This document shows, in pieces, positions 10,932 to 21,503 of a stretch of DNA of 64,000 nt. The stretch lies in assembly GCA_019787685.1 (NCBI GenBank), contig JAHNUO010000011.1, positions 868,001 to 932,000 on the forward strand. Direction: 5' to 3'. The notes beneath the pieces are model-generated. The model was not told the origin of the DNA and ran no database searches. It saw nothing but the letters and a program-made list of their open reading frames with translations. This stretch comes from Chiua virens. Taxonomy: Eukaryota; Basidiomycota; Agaricomycetes; Boletales; Boletaceae. Positions within the stretch are counted from its first letter, which is position 1; every line of letters begins with the position of its first letter. Both the position numbers and the translations under genes were made by a program.

Positions 10932-12539
10932 TTACTTTCTACCCCACGAACAGCATCGTTCAGCAACGACTAACGCGATGCTTGCGGATCCCCATGAAGA
11001 CTGGAACCCCATTCCACCATGACTGCACGCAGGCTTGTGGTCAGCACCCACCTATATTTCACACCTGTAAAAGAATTGGGAGCGAATTCTCACCCATAAT
11101 TATAAACAACCGGAATCTTCTTCCCTCCTGTTTCGAGTAAACCACCTTCGAGTCTGATCCCTCCCTTCCTCCCTGGGCGCAGTCCGCAGCCCTCGTCGAC
11201 GATGAGTGCTTCAAGGTCCTCAATCGTCGGATCACGGCTTGCGCGGACGGAAGGAGGTGCGAGCTCAGGACAGAGCGCGAGTACACGTGTAAGTATGTAG
11301 GATCGATCCGTATCACGCGGTACTGGGTACCTGGCGTCACGATACTCGTGAGGAAGGCATGGGTGGCAAAAAAAATATTTACCAATCATTAGGCACTTTG
11401 ATCCCGCCAATAATCACCTTTTGGTCGTCAGGTATCTCTCCCCATTTTAGAAACAACAAAAAATGATTACGCACATCACCTGTACATCGTGGCATCATGT
11501 AGATGTACGACCCATCCGCTCCAGAGAGTGTCCTCCCGTATTTGATCCATGGTGCACGCAGAAAGGCGGTTTGTCCACGAACAGGATAAACATCCTTATC
11601 CTCAATACCTCCGAGAAATCTGGCGCCAATCCCAGGACATGCGACAATCGCCGCTGGATTCGTAATGCCGTCCAACACCTACCAAAATATTATTTCATCA
11701 CCTGAGTATATTCAAAAAACAGAATTTTGGTTCGATCGGAATTACCTGGGAAATATGCTGCAGACTCATCCGCTTCGTAGAACCCCCTCCAGCTAGAAAG
11801 CGGGCCAAGAGCCAGTTCACGTACGCAGGTGTATTAAGAGTGAACGTGGTGAATGTATACCCGGCTGTAGAACTCGAGACAAGTTCACGTTCTGACACTG
11901 TACGGAACTGTGTGATGTCGTTCGTTCCGAGACAGGGGTGCTCAGCGAAAAGACAGAACTCACGTCTGGCATGTAATCCAGCCACGCAGAAGGATCGATG
12001 CCATCCGCTCTGAATTCAGTGTGTGTGTGTCTGAAGAACAGGCCGGATACTGCGTCACTTCCACCAGGCTCCGAGTCTCTCCACATGATTTCGAATGTTT
12101 CCTTGTCCATGGCTGCGCGATCATAAAGAAGATCGAGATAGTAGGAAGAATTGGTGACGGAATCGACTCATCACGGACCTTTTTGCCTCACATCTTCGAA
12201 TGCCTGGCTGACATGGTGTGCGCCCTGTCGTGGTAGATTAAGGTCGATCGATGCAATGTGTCGCCTAAGACCGTGTTTGGACTCGGACAATACTCACCGC
12301 CCAATGGCTCGTGTACCGGATTGTTCGGGGGTCTGTGGGAAATGTTTCGGCAACTATGGTTACGTCGTACCTGCTTGTCTCCTGAATGCGGATAGCGGTG
12401 GACAGACCGATCACACCTGTTCGAAAGGTGGAGGTGAGCAGCAGCCAAGGTGAGATCACGCATGGCACTATTGACTACCAGGTGTTACGATGAGCGTACC
12501 TGCACCGATAACGATTACATTCTTCTTGTCATTTGACAT
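10932..12539 (-). CDS. D-amino-acid oxidase (FAD-dependent, DAO family)
   Basis: Nine exons fit (12500-12539, 12298-12416, 12179-12224, 11964-12112, 11746-11907, 11475-11678, 11383-11417, 11094-11330, 10932-11022), giving 360 residues, the usual family length. The N-terminus has the FAD-binding Rossmann motif VIVIGAGVIGLSTA, split by intron 1. Then follow the family motifs IRYTSHWAGAH, the INTP-like segment TLNTPAYVNWLLARF, VYPVRGQTAFLRAP, VIIGGIKVPNDW and the C-terminal HGGMGFQSSWGSA. It oxidises D-amino acids to keto acids, ammonia and hydrogen peroxide. The extreme C-terminus is not a classical SKL-type peroxisome signal, which is odd for a family usually found in peroxisomes. No frame break is seen. 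Confidence 0.95.
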
Positions 12540-12976
12540 TTTCCTGGAAAGCTTGTCCTAAGTAATTCAATCGAGTTGATGGCGGCTCTCAGGAGTCGTA
12601 ACTTGAACGTATGTACTATGATATAATTACCTAATTTATCACGCTCTCACAGCCAAGAGGTCCCGAGACGCGACTGGTATCGTCTGTTTGAATTTGCAAG
12701 AAAGTGGCGTCTTCGCGTGGACCGTACTAGTCCAAAGATTCGACTGGTAATCTACTTATCGACGCAAAATAAAGCGACCCCGACCTGTACGTTGACATCG
12801 TATAACTGGATCTAAGTTTGGGGTTTATGAAAGCATTCCTGGGGTTCCGAGCCTCCAGCAGTACATCGAAATTGAGTCGGCGCACACATACGCCAAATTT
12901 CCCATTCGAAAAAAGCAATGCTCGAGAGGGAAAGGGGAGCGGACAGTGCTTGAATTTTCTTGTACTTACCCACCTA
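12540..12976. other. Intergenic between two minus-strand genes
   Basis: 437 bp that should hold the promoter of the D-amino-acid oxidase gene and the 3' UTR of the zinc-finger gene. I see no clear regulatory motif. Confidence 0.6.
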
Positions 12977-15530
12977 CTACCGTAACTTTATATCTGCCAG
13001 CTCCTGGTAATACCGGATCAGCGTAGCAACCTCCGCCGGGAGGAGGAAATTGTTCACAAGCAGGACCTGCCAGAACCGCAAAAGGGCATCAGATCCTTGC
13101 TTCAGATTGCATCATCGAAGACCAAAACGCTTACCAACAACCACGTCCTCAAGGCCAGCAACCCGGCGCCCCGTTTTATCAGCTTCCAGTTTTCCTTGAC
13201 AAACGATTTCGTCCCGTCAAAGTAATTTGCGACAAATTTGTTCCTAGGACAGACGCGGTGATGCTCGTGTCACAGCACATTCACCGAAGATACTTACCGA
13301 TTCAAGAATATCCATCTATACCAGAGTGCCTGCATCACTTTGTCCTCGTCGAGAATATCGTCCTAGCTCGAAGAGTTCCTCCTCTCTGTCGATTATCACC
13401 CACTTGAGAACACCGTAGGGTTCCAGACTCAATGTGTTCATGAAATCATATAGGCGCGGACCACCAGGGCGACAGGAGTAGTAAACGTCACCGCTCTCGT
13501 CCGTCTCTGGCAAGTACGGTGGGGTGGCTGACGGTCCGAGACCATCTTGTAGATCAGAATAGAGACCCCTAGAAACGGAACGACCTGATAGAGAGCTCAT
13601 CCTGGTTGAGGTGTCGGCAGCTGAAGAAAAAGGTGTGTCCTCTTTGAATTTCAGGTCCTCGTCGACGCTAGTTGGAATGGTCGTGACAGAACGAGAGCTT
13701 GCTTCGCTCGCAACGCCAAACGGTGTAGTAGAGACGCGAGCAAACGATCTCTGGTCCGAGTCAACACTCTCGTTCCTTTCAATATATCTCGATCCTGATG
13801 TGAATTCCGATCCAGGCAAGTCCCTGATCGGATCCTGACGGGCTCGGACCGGATTACTACATTATGGAAACGAATGTGTCGACTCTGGTCCTTTTTCCTA
13901 GCTAGATTACTTACGTTTCTGATCGGGAATCAGGGATGATCAGGGAAAGCCTGGTATAGTGCTGGAACAAACAATCAGACGAAAGCTCCAGAACGGCTGA
14001 GCGAGACCTACTTGGTCCCAAGACACGTCGACGCCGGGATGATCCCATGCCAAGTGCCTGTCTAACATTGTATGATTATTGAATGTTTTGTGCAAATCGC
14101 ACAATGGGCACATCCAATCTCTCATGGAGCTCTGCGCAACTTCAGTCCGAGTTCTTCCAGGGTGATTTGAGGCATTCTCGGAATGCGTAGAGCTATAAAG
14201 AACAGTAGTGGACACACGCGGAAGAGCAACGAATCCGGTGTCAACGCCAACCATTTCACAACGAAGCTGAAAACCACTTCGGAGATTTCGACGTAAGAAG
14301 GGAAGTCGTCGCATCTTGTGAAGTCGAACGAGATTCAACGAGAGCCGTTCTAACGCATTCAAAAGGGTCTGCGATGGTTCCGTAGGATAAAGAACGTCTT
14401 CATCATCATTTTCCGATGAGTCAGTTATGTGTGCGTCGGGAACTTCATCCGCGAAGCCGTCCCGGTACAAAACATTGGTATCATCTCCTCCTACTTCGTG
14501 ATCGGAGTCGTGAGGCTCTGGGAACGACCGTGACTTTCTTCCGAATTGAGATTGGTTTCCCGTATGTATGGATTTTGTAGCCTTTTGGTTGCGTGACCTG
14601 GAGGGTATTGAACGAGTCGAGAACCAATGCGGCGAGTAGTAACGAGGCTTACGGCTGAACGTCTTCGTAATCATCATCTGTTTCACTTTCCCCTTCACGG
14701 TTAGAAGTGTCGTGGCCGCGCGTCACGACTTTTCCACGGCGAATATGCCACCCTCTGAGTCGCCGTTTATCGTGAGTAGGATTGCCAGGAGCCTTGAGAT
14801 GGGCCACTTCGACCGACGGCGGCCGAACCGAGGGACATACGCGCGTATCGCCGTTCAATTTCAACGTGTTCTTTTCCAGTCCGTTTTGTTCGCCATGGCT
14901 TGACTCGGATTAAGATAGGATCCTCAAAATCGCGATGATTTCTAACGGGTCTGTCACGAGTCAAGGCCACTAGAAGAGGCTCAGTGACTAGTCGATTAAA
15001 GGGGGAAATCGTGGATACGTGCATTCTTTCGGAGCAGATCCGCGTGACCGGTTATTCCTCTGTTTCGCCTGCACGGGCGGGGGACTCGGAGAGCGTTGGA
15101 TGACGCGATATTGCTGAACTGGTGCACGACGATGAGCTGGCACTGCGTGTGCGGTATCGTCGCTGTCGGGGTCTTCCCGGAGATCGAATTTAACTTCTTT
15201 CTTCTTCGAGCTCACTCTCTTGGTGGCCTTTAACGGGGGCCTCACACGGGCATCTGCGTAAAGGTAAGCCATGGCACGAACACAAACCATTGCGTGTACC
15301 ACTGCTCGAGCGTCTTTCAATAGAATGATCCGAGTCTGAGTCTAGAGAATCAGAGAGGCAACGATCAGGAGAAAGAAAGTAACAATGGAGAAGGTTTTTG
15401 ACTCGCCTTCATCTTGCCTGCTACCAGCAGAACGGTATCCTGAACCGTCATCAGATGCCGAGCCACTGATGGGCTGCTTCCTTGCAGCCTTTACAGCAGA
15501 TAGCTTTCGTCGGGGTCCATTCGGAAGCAT
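12977..15530 (-). CDS. Unrecognised basic nuclear-type protein with one C2H2 zinc finger
   Basis: A multi-exon minus-strand gene. The start at 15530 begins MLPNGPRRKLSAVKAARKQ, a basic N-terminus suited to a nuclear signal. Low-complexity charged segments follow (about 15320-14650). A C2H2 finger of spacing C-x2-C-x12-H-x4-H (CPLCDLHKTF, then LDRHLAWDH) lies at about 14109-14022. A serine-rich segment and a C-terminal conserved-looking block come next (REEELFEL ... DEDKVMQALWYRW ... LRTWLL ... FLLPAEVATLIRYYQEL), ending at 12977. Some exon joins are uncertain, especially between about 15250 and 15450. Near 13361-13365 the frame must slip by one base to join FEL to DDILDEDKVM, so there is a one-base insertion, a sequence error or a very short intron. 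I do not know the function; a transcription or chromatin role is only a guess from the finger. Confidence 0.6.
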
Positions 15531-15728
15531 GTCAAGGTTTGAACGTCGAAATTAGACCTCTAGATCGACGACGGAAGTTGAAAGGCATATAGATAATCAC
15601 ATCGTGCGGTCACTAGCCATAATTGGAAAACGTGTACTTCGTCACTACATTAATATACTGGAAACGGCCGTAGTAAAGATCCATCCAGATTCCACATTGC
15701 ATGTCATTGTACACTGGAACATTTCCGT

Positions 15729-18443
15729 TCAGTGTGCGAACCGGAAATCAAGCCTTCTGTTTCCAACGTCTTTCGTTGTCCTCAAATAATCAGCTTTCTC
15801 CTACGAACCAATCAGTCATGTCGATGTGGGCGACTGCTTCATCCCTGCAACTTACTTCTGGTGTCATTGCGTCCCAAATCTTAGCTCGCTGCCGGTTTCG
15901 CCATATATAATACAGCTTGGTTCCTGGATACAGGACGAGCAAGTTGACGGAACAGATGATGATAAGGGTTCGGTTTCCTCGTTCGTCTGTGAGATAAGGC
16001 AAACATGAGAACGAGTCGCGACGCATCATAAAAAGGAAATCGAACATCTGGGAGCATCGCTAGCCACATATATCTGGGCTGAGACAATGTTGCTTGCTTG
16101 CACGAACCTGCATTGATTCACGCTCAGCAAAGTCTATTGACGAAGAGGAATCCCCGCAGACTTACATGTTGTACAAGGATGCGTTGACGGTGCGACTGGC
16201 TACCGCACCGGAGTTTCGAGAACACCATCCAACCTATCATGGAGTGAGTCTCGGTTTTTCCTTAGGAGAATGGACCTACTTGGATTGGGTGGGTGTAACT
16301 GGGAATAAAGGATTTAACGCTTTGACCTACCGGTCCATTAGACAAGAATGACATACGGGTATGAAAGCAGTCCCGTGAGCACCGCCTACCAAGCCATCAG
16401 TGACTTCCGGTCGCAAGGCTATAAACATACCTACAAAGTATATCCAAGGATTCGGGCTTGATGGCAATACGTACAGCGCCACCAAGAATGGAAGTGTCCA
16501 CAAGTCTTCCATCATCGCTACTATCGTACGCTCGTTTACTGATTCTGATACAAGAGAAACGATGAACATGGTGACAATCCCAAGCGCTTGGGAGGGAATC
16601 GTCAACAAGTTTGTTTGGAATGTGCTAAATCTAAGCTGGTGTTTTGGTGGGTAATCAACATAAATCCAGCGTGAACTTACCCAGCATTCCGAAGCAACAG
16701 GGTAAGATACGTCGATGGTGGGGTATTTGGTATACCAAACATAAGGCCACTATGGTCTACGTCAGTCGAGTGCGGTGGCAGAGCGGTCAGTCCTACAGGA
16801 TATACACCGGCCAAAGGTCGTAATCGCACACTGCAGTCCATAGTCTTTTCAACGTCAAGCCTTCTCGGTTATGCATATCGCCCTGGGGATTAGTTATATA
16901 GTACAGTTCCAAGCGATCCACATATATGATATCTTTACCTTGGTCGGGTCATCACGAAGGATCTTGTTGACTATGATAGTCTCCTCACGGTCTGTAAACC
17001 ATCCTTTTGGCCGGAACCACGCCTTTGTCTGAGTGGGAGATGGTGGCATGTTGAAGAAAGAGGCGAGACCTATCCCCAATGTTATCAAGCCTCTATGAAT
17101 GGTGCGATTAGATGATGCAATAGTGATGGGCGAAACTCACTCTATCAAAAACAACCATCTGTAAGCATGTAAATGCTTCATTACTCAACATCACAAACAG
17201 TGACTGACTGACCGCCATCCAGCTTTACCATCAACGCCATCGAGATGCAGAATGCCGAAGGCCAAGAAGCTAGCAATGATAGCACAGAAATTCATGGACA
17301 TCCAGAACAGGGCAAAGCGGATGGGAAGTTCGGTCTTCGTGTAGAAGTCTAGAAGACGTGAACAAAGAGGTCGATGACGAATGGAATAGGCTAACAGGAC
17401 ATGTATAAAACCAAGTCAGGTATGTAGCTAGGAAACGCAATGTAAGCCATTGCTGTCTTCGTTTTGGGGAGTTCTGAAGACATCTTACCCTCCTTGAAGT
17501 AGACTGCGGGATCTAACGTCAATGAACTGGAATAAATGCAACAATAAAGCTTCGTACCCAAGCAACGCGCGGCAGACAAGGAAGGATGTTCTTCCGGAAA
17601 GCCAAAATTGGCACACAGTGACAATACCTACCGATTTCTCAGCATTATTCAACGAGATTAACAAGCAGCCCACTCCACAGGCAAATTTGCGTCGGTATCC
17701 AGCGATCGGGCCCAACCTGTTACTGTCAAAAAGTGCTTATTGGGTCAACAATACTGAACGTACGCGCTTCGAAATTAGCTGAGACGGTAGTTCAGCGCAC
17801 AGGAAGGAAAGACGGAAAACGGTGTTTCCAAGGTTGAAGTCTAGGTCAACAAAAAGGTTCCTTATCTGTTACTGAACACGTAGATGATCCATTACCATCC
17901 GTTGTCAATCCCAGATCAGAAAGGAAACTAGTCGAATTTGCCTGATTGATGTTGCTGCGATCGAGATTGAGCGCCGAAAAGCCAATAGCAGCCATGAGCA
18001 TAATCTTCCAGTCGATCTTACGCAAAAGGGCCTTGGGTGCGGACAATTCAGCCAACGGAAATTGCGAAGGTGTTACAACTCACTTTTTCCTCCCGAAAAG
18101 TCCACCTGGCTGAAGGATCGAAGCGGTGGAGGTTCTCGTAGTCTTTCTTTGGCCAATAATAAGCAGCGAGATGAGAATCGTCGAACACAGAGCGCCTGGT
18201 AGCGACGGCATCAGGGTCATGCAGAAGCTTTGTTCGCCTGCCAAGGAGAGCTTGTGTAATGCTGGAGCCTTCTTCCTCCTCGTCCACGAGGTCTGAACTG
18301 GCATTGCCTGCCTGAGTTGATATGGTCGACTTGGTATCGAGCGCTTGACCATCCGCGGAAATTGAATCGATTATACTCGAAGAAATTCCATGAGCGGTGC
18401 CTGCGTCGGTCCCGTTGGTGTCGTGAATTAGGGAGGAGGACAT
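15729..18443 (-). CDS. MFS anion/allantoate permease (Dal5-like), copy 1
   Basis: About 18 short exons join into one frame of roughly 530 residues with no break. Exon 1 is 18084-18443. It encodes a hydrophilic N-terminus ending in [20 protein letters not shown]. Then come family landmarks: [20 protein letters not shown] (TM1), [68 protein letters not shown] in the central loop, and [18 protein letters not shown]. The C-terminal end is [11 protein letters not shown], stop at 15729. The family moves organic anions such as allantoate, nicotinate-type acids or vitamins with protons across the plasma membrane. The substrate here cannot be told. It is the first of four paralogs on this strand. Confidence 0.88.
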
Positions 18444-18699
18444 GACGAAAAGCGAAGGCTAGTAGTGGAACTTGAACACAACTGTGTGAGTTCACTTTTA
18501 TAGGCTCGAGTCTGTATCGGACCGTTATCAAAGGGAAGTGTTTGGAGCGGCAAGCTGAACTTAGAACATGATTCCATCATCCCCGTAAATGAAGGCGTGA
18601 ACCAGTATCACAGCAAAGGGACTGACACACGAATAAGGGGGGATGGCGCAATGGCGCAATGGCGCGCACCACGTGGATGATACTCACTACTTCCAACAT

Positions 18700-19280
18700 T
18701 ATAGAAGAGATAAGCACAAGGGCCGCAGATGCTGCTATTTTTAATCGGAGGAAATTACAGTTAGTCATGTGACATAACACACCTTCGGCGGTGAGTATCG
18801 ATCGTTTCTCAAATCGGAAACCGATGAAGTAGCTAGACTCGTGACAAGTCCGTCTATGTCACGAGTCTATCGATTATACGACATCAAGGGTGAAGGATTT
18901 TCCAGTACTCAAGAAAGGGTCCTACCTTGAAACTTCAAGTTCCATGAGCCATTCGGGGCCAGCTCTTGGGTGTTTGGTTGTTTGGGTCCTTCGAGATGGG
19001 GGTCTCAATAGAATCTGGAGTTACGTGGCCCCGGCGTTTCCTAACCGCGATTCAACCTGGACAGCAGAGCATCAATGATACCTGCTTTCCTAGCGCAGGC
19101 ACACTGGCAAGCAGAACAAAACATGGGAGTAATAGGCCGAATGTTCGGAGCCAGGATGTATTGACATCAAACTGACGTGCGACTCAGGGGGAATGGTGCC
19201 ATTGCCACAGACAGCGGCCTTGATATGTTGAGTATTGATAGCACACAGAAAGCTCCTAACTGACCAATTATGGGTGATTA
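18700..19280 (-). repeat. Unclassified repeat R2, copy a, upstream of permease copy 1
   Basis: This stretch resembles 39140-39780 and 43500-44450. Shared blocks include AATCTGGAGTTACGTGGCC (about 19013) against AATCTGGGGTTACATGGCC (about 39434), and GACGTGCGACTCAGGG (about 19173 and 44362). It has scattered short minus-strand frames but no intact gene. Just before it (18643-18665) a GCGCAATGG motif is repeated in tandem. R2 is either a decayed gene that was duplicated together with the permease or a decayed transposon. Confidence 0.5.
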
Positions 19281-19659
19281 TCAGTCCTACAGATCAATGT
19301 CATGCCTCTCGATTGTGGAGGCTAAGTGCAAATGACTGTTCCACGTCCAACCCCCGTCATTTGTGGGAAAGTGCGGCCCCCGTCTTACAAGTTGGATCAC
19401 ACGCACCAGACTGTCCTACCAATGTCCCAGAGATTCCACAGCACGAAACGAACAACATCGACGATGAATCAAGCACAGGCGCACTAAGTCGAGATGCATG
19501 TCGGCTCGAGGGGAGATGAAGTCGGGCCAGTGGCAGTAAGAGCGTCAAGTTTGGCGATGTGTCGCTTTGTGGAGGTGAGCCTCACTTCTGTTTGGGTCAG
19601 GGTATATTTTGAGACCGTTGACAGGATTGTCTGACCGATTTTCCAGGTATAGTTAGAGT

Positions 19660-20920
19660 AACGCTCGTGGTTGTATTATCTATTCATCTAACCTCAGGTG
19701 CCCTACTTACCGCTTTGGTGAAGAGGAAGGATGTTGGGAACCTCACCATCGTGTCTAATCATGCAGGCGCAGGGGACAGTGGAATTGGTCATGCATCTCT
19801 GACCACGCGCAACAACAAACTCATGTGCCCACAGGGAAGCTATTCAATCTCAAGCAGATAGAGAAGACCGTCGCATCATACCCCGGAGGGTCCGTTGATT
19901 TTCCCTCTCATGTACCCCAGTTGTATCAGTGACACGCTCCCGTGCCTTGCAGCAACATGGCCTTTGAGGCAGTATATCTCAACGGCGAAGTTTCGTTGGA
20001 ATTATACCCTCAAGGCAGTCTCATAGAATGTATACGTGCCTATGCTGTCAGGATACCCGTATTCTTCAGTCCCTATTGGTGCTTCTACTGCAGTCGAGGA
20101 AGGTGCGATGTCCAGTGAGGTACAACGAGGGTGGTTTCTCAAACTGGTGTCAAAATACCCGGCGTCAAGAAGGAGAAACGAGAATTTGATGGACCCAAGT
20201 CTGTCATGGACACCGCGACCCCCGGCGACGTCGCGTTCATCAGAGCATGGAAGGTTGATGTGGTCGAGAACTGTGTTTTCCGGTGAGAGAGGAACGAGAA
20301 GTGTACTGACTGTGTCTGAATCGACGCGCTCCTAGGTTCGCTCAAAACAACTTCAACACTACTATAGCAAAGAACGTCAAGTTGATCATCGTGGAGGTAA
20401 TTGGTGATCCTAACCTCATTCTTGGTTGCCACTCACGTGAGTCGTAGGCTGATAAAATCGTTCTTGTCGGTTCCTTCGACTCAGATGGAAGTACAATCCA
20501 CATCCCTGACATCTATGCAGATTGTGTCAAAGCATATTGAGTTTTGCGACACTGGCACCGGGTGAAACAACAGGAGAAGTGAACCATTGACCCCCGAGAA
20601 AACTGCTGTTTTGGCTTAAGGACACGAGATCGCCAAACGTGCCGCAAAGGTAATCCAGGATGGCTTCTACGTGAACCTTGGTATTGGTATGCCAATGCTT
20701 GGACCCGAACATTTGCCAGAAGATGTTCACGTCTGGCTGCAAAGTCAGAATGGTATTCTTGGAATGGGCCCCTACCCTATGAAGGATCAGGTCGACCCGT
20801 AAGTACGATCATACAATGCCCGCCTACTTGAGTCGCTCATGACTATGTGAATAAATGGATCTCATCAATGCCGGAAAGGAAACCATTACTCTCGTATCTG
20901 GTGCATCGATCTTTGGTAAG
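19660..20920 (+). pseudogene. Succinyl-CoA:3-ketoacid CoA-transferase (SCOT) pseudogene
   Basis: Fragments in order match the SCOT family: ALVKRKDVGNLTIVSNHAGAGDSG (positions 19690-19765), VSLELYPQGSL (near 20000), REFDGPKSVMDTATPGDVAF and AWKVDVVENCVFR (20170-20282), FAQNNFNTTIAKNVKL (20340), STIHIPDIYADCVKAY (20490), then [20 protein letters not shown] and INAGKETITLVSGAS (20652-20910). Frames change and stop codons occur, for instance after DCVKAY near 20541. The catalytic glutamate of the SENG motif is a glutamine here (CAG, 20746-20748). The N-terminal mitochondrial part and the last third are missing. The intact enzyme moves CoA from succinyl-CoA to acetoacetate in mitochondria. This copy cannot work. 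Confidence 0.85.
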
Positions 20921-21503
20921 TAACGCAGCCACTACTATGATCCATCCGACTGACACAGTGGATAGATGTCAGCGAGTTCTTCGCTGTGGCCCCACCTAAT
21001 GTATTCCAAAGTGCCCTGGCACAGAGTTCCCTGAAGCTCAACAAGCGACTCGGACGGACGAACGACAAGTATTCTAACAGGTTTAAGTTGACACTGTACT
21101 CCGCCCAACCTCGTTCCCTCAGCCACAATAGCTACATCTCTTATGGTGTACTATATCCATGTGAATAGCAATACAGCCCCCCCTCACCTCTTGCTCCACA
21201 AAGGCAGACGAGCGAGTACACTTGGGGTTGACTGACACCAGGCCGAGTCATTACACAAGTAATGCATACATCACATTTTCTGATAAAGTACCGTTCATAT
21301 ACATAGGGCATCTACTTCCCACGACATTCACAAAGCCTTTACGCTTGAAGCCTTTTCGCGCATAACCGTGTCGTAAGTAGTTCACAACATTAGTTCGTTG
21401 TTCGAATCAGGACGCCAGTGTGAGGTCAGGGTGTCGACCTTTGTGGATACAATTACTTACGCAATGTAACATTCTTAGAAGTCAGTGTCACTACACTACC
21501 CAT
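20921..21503. other. Intergenic, no gene recognised
   Basis: About 580 bp between the CoA-transferase remnant and the 3' end of permease copy 2. No SCOT-like sequence continues here and no other gene is evident. Confidence 0.6.

Noticed and set aside
16770..16820. Apparent stop codons in permease copy 1 after DLWPVYIL
   Set aside because: They fall in a 46-nt intron (GTAGGA...CATAG) that the other copies also have; spliced, the frame reads LGLMFG.
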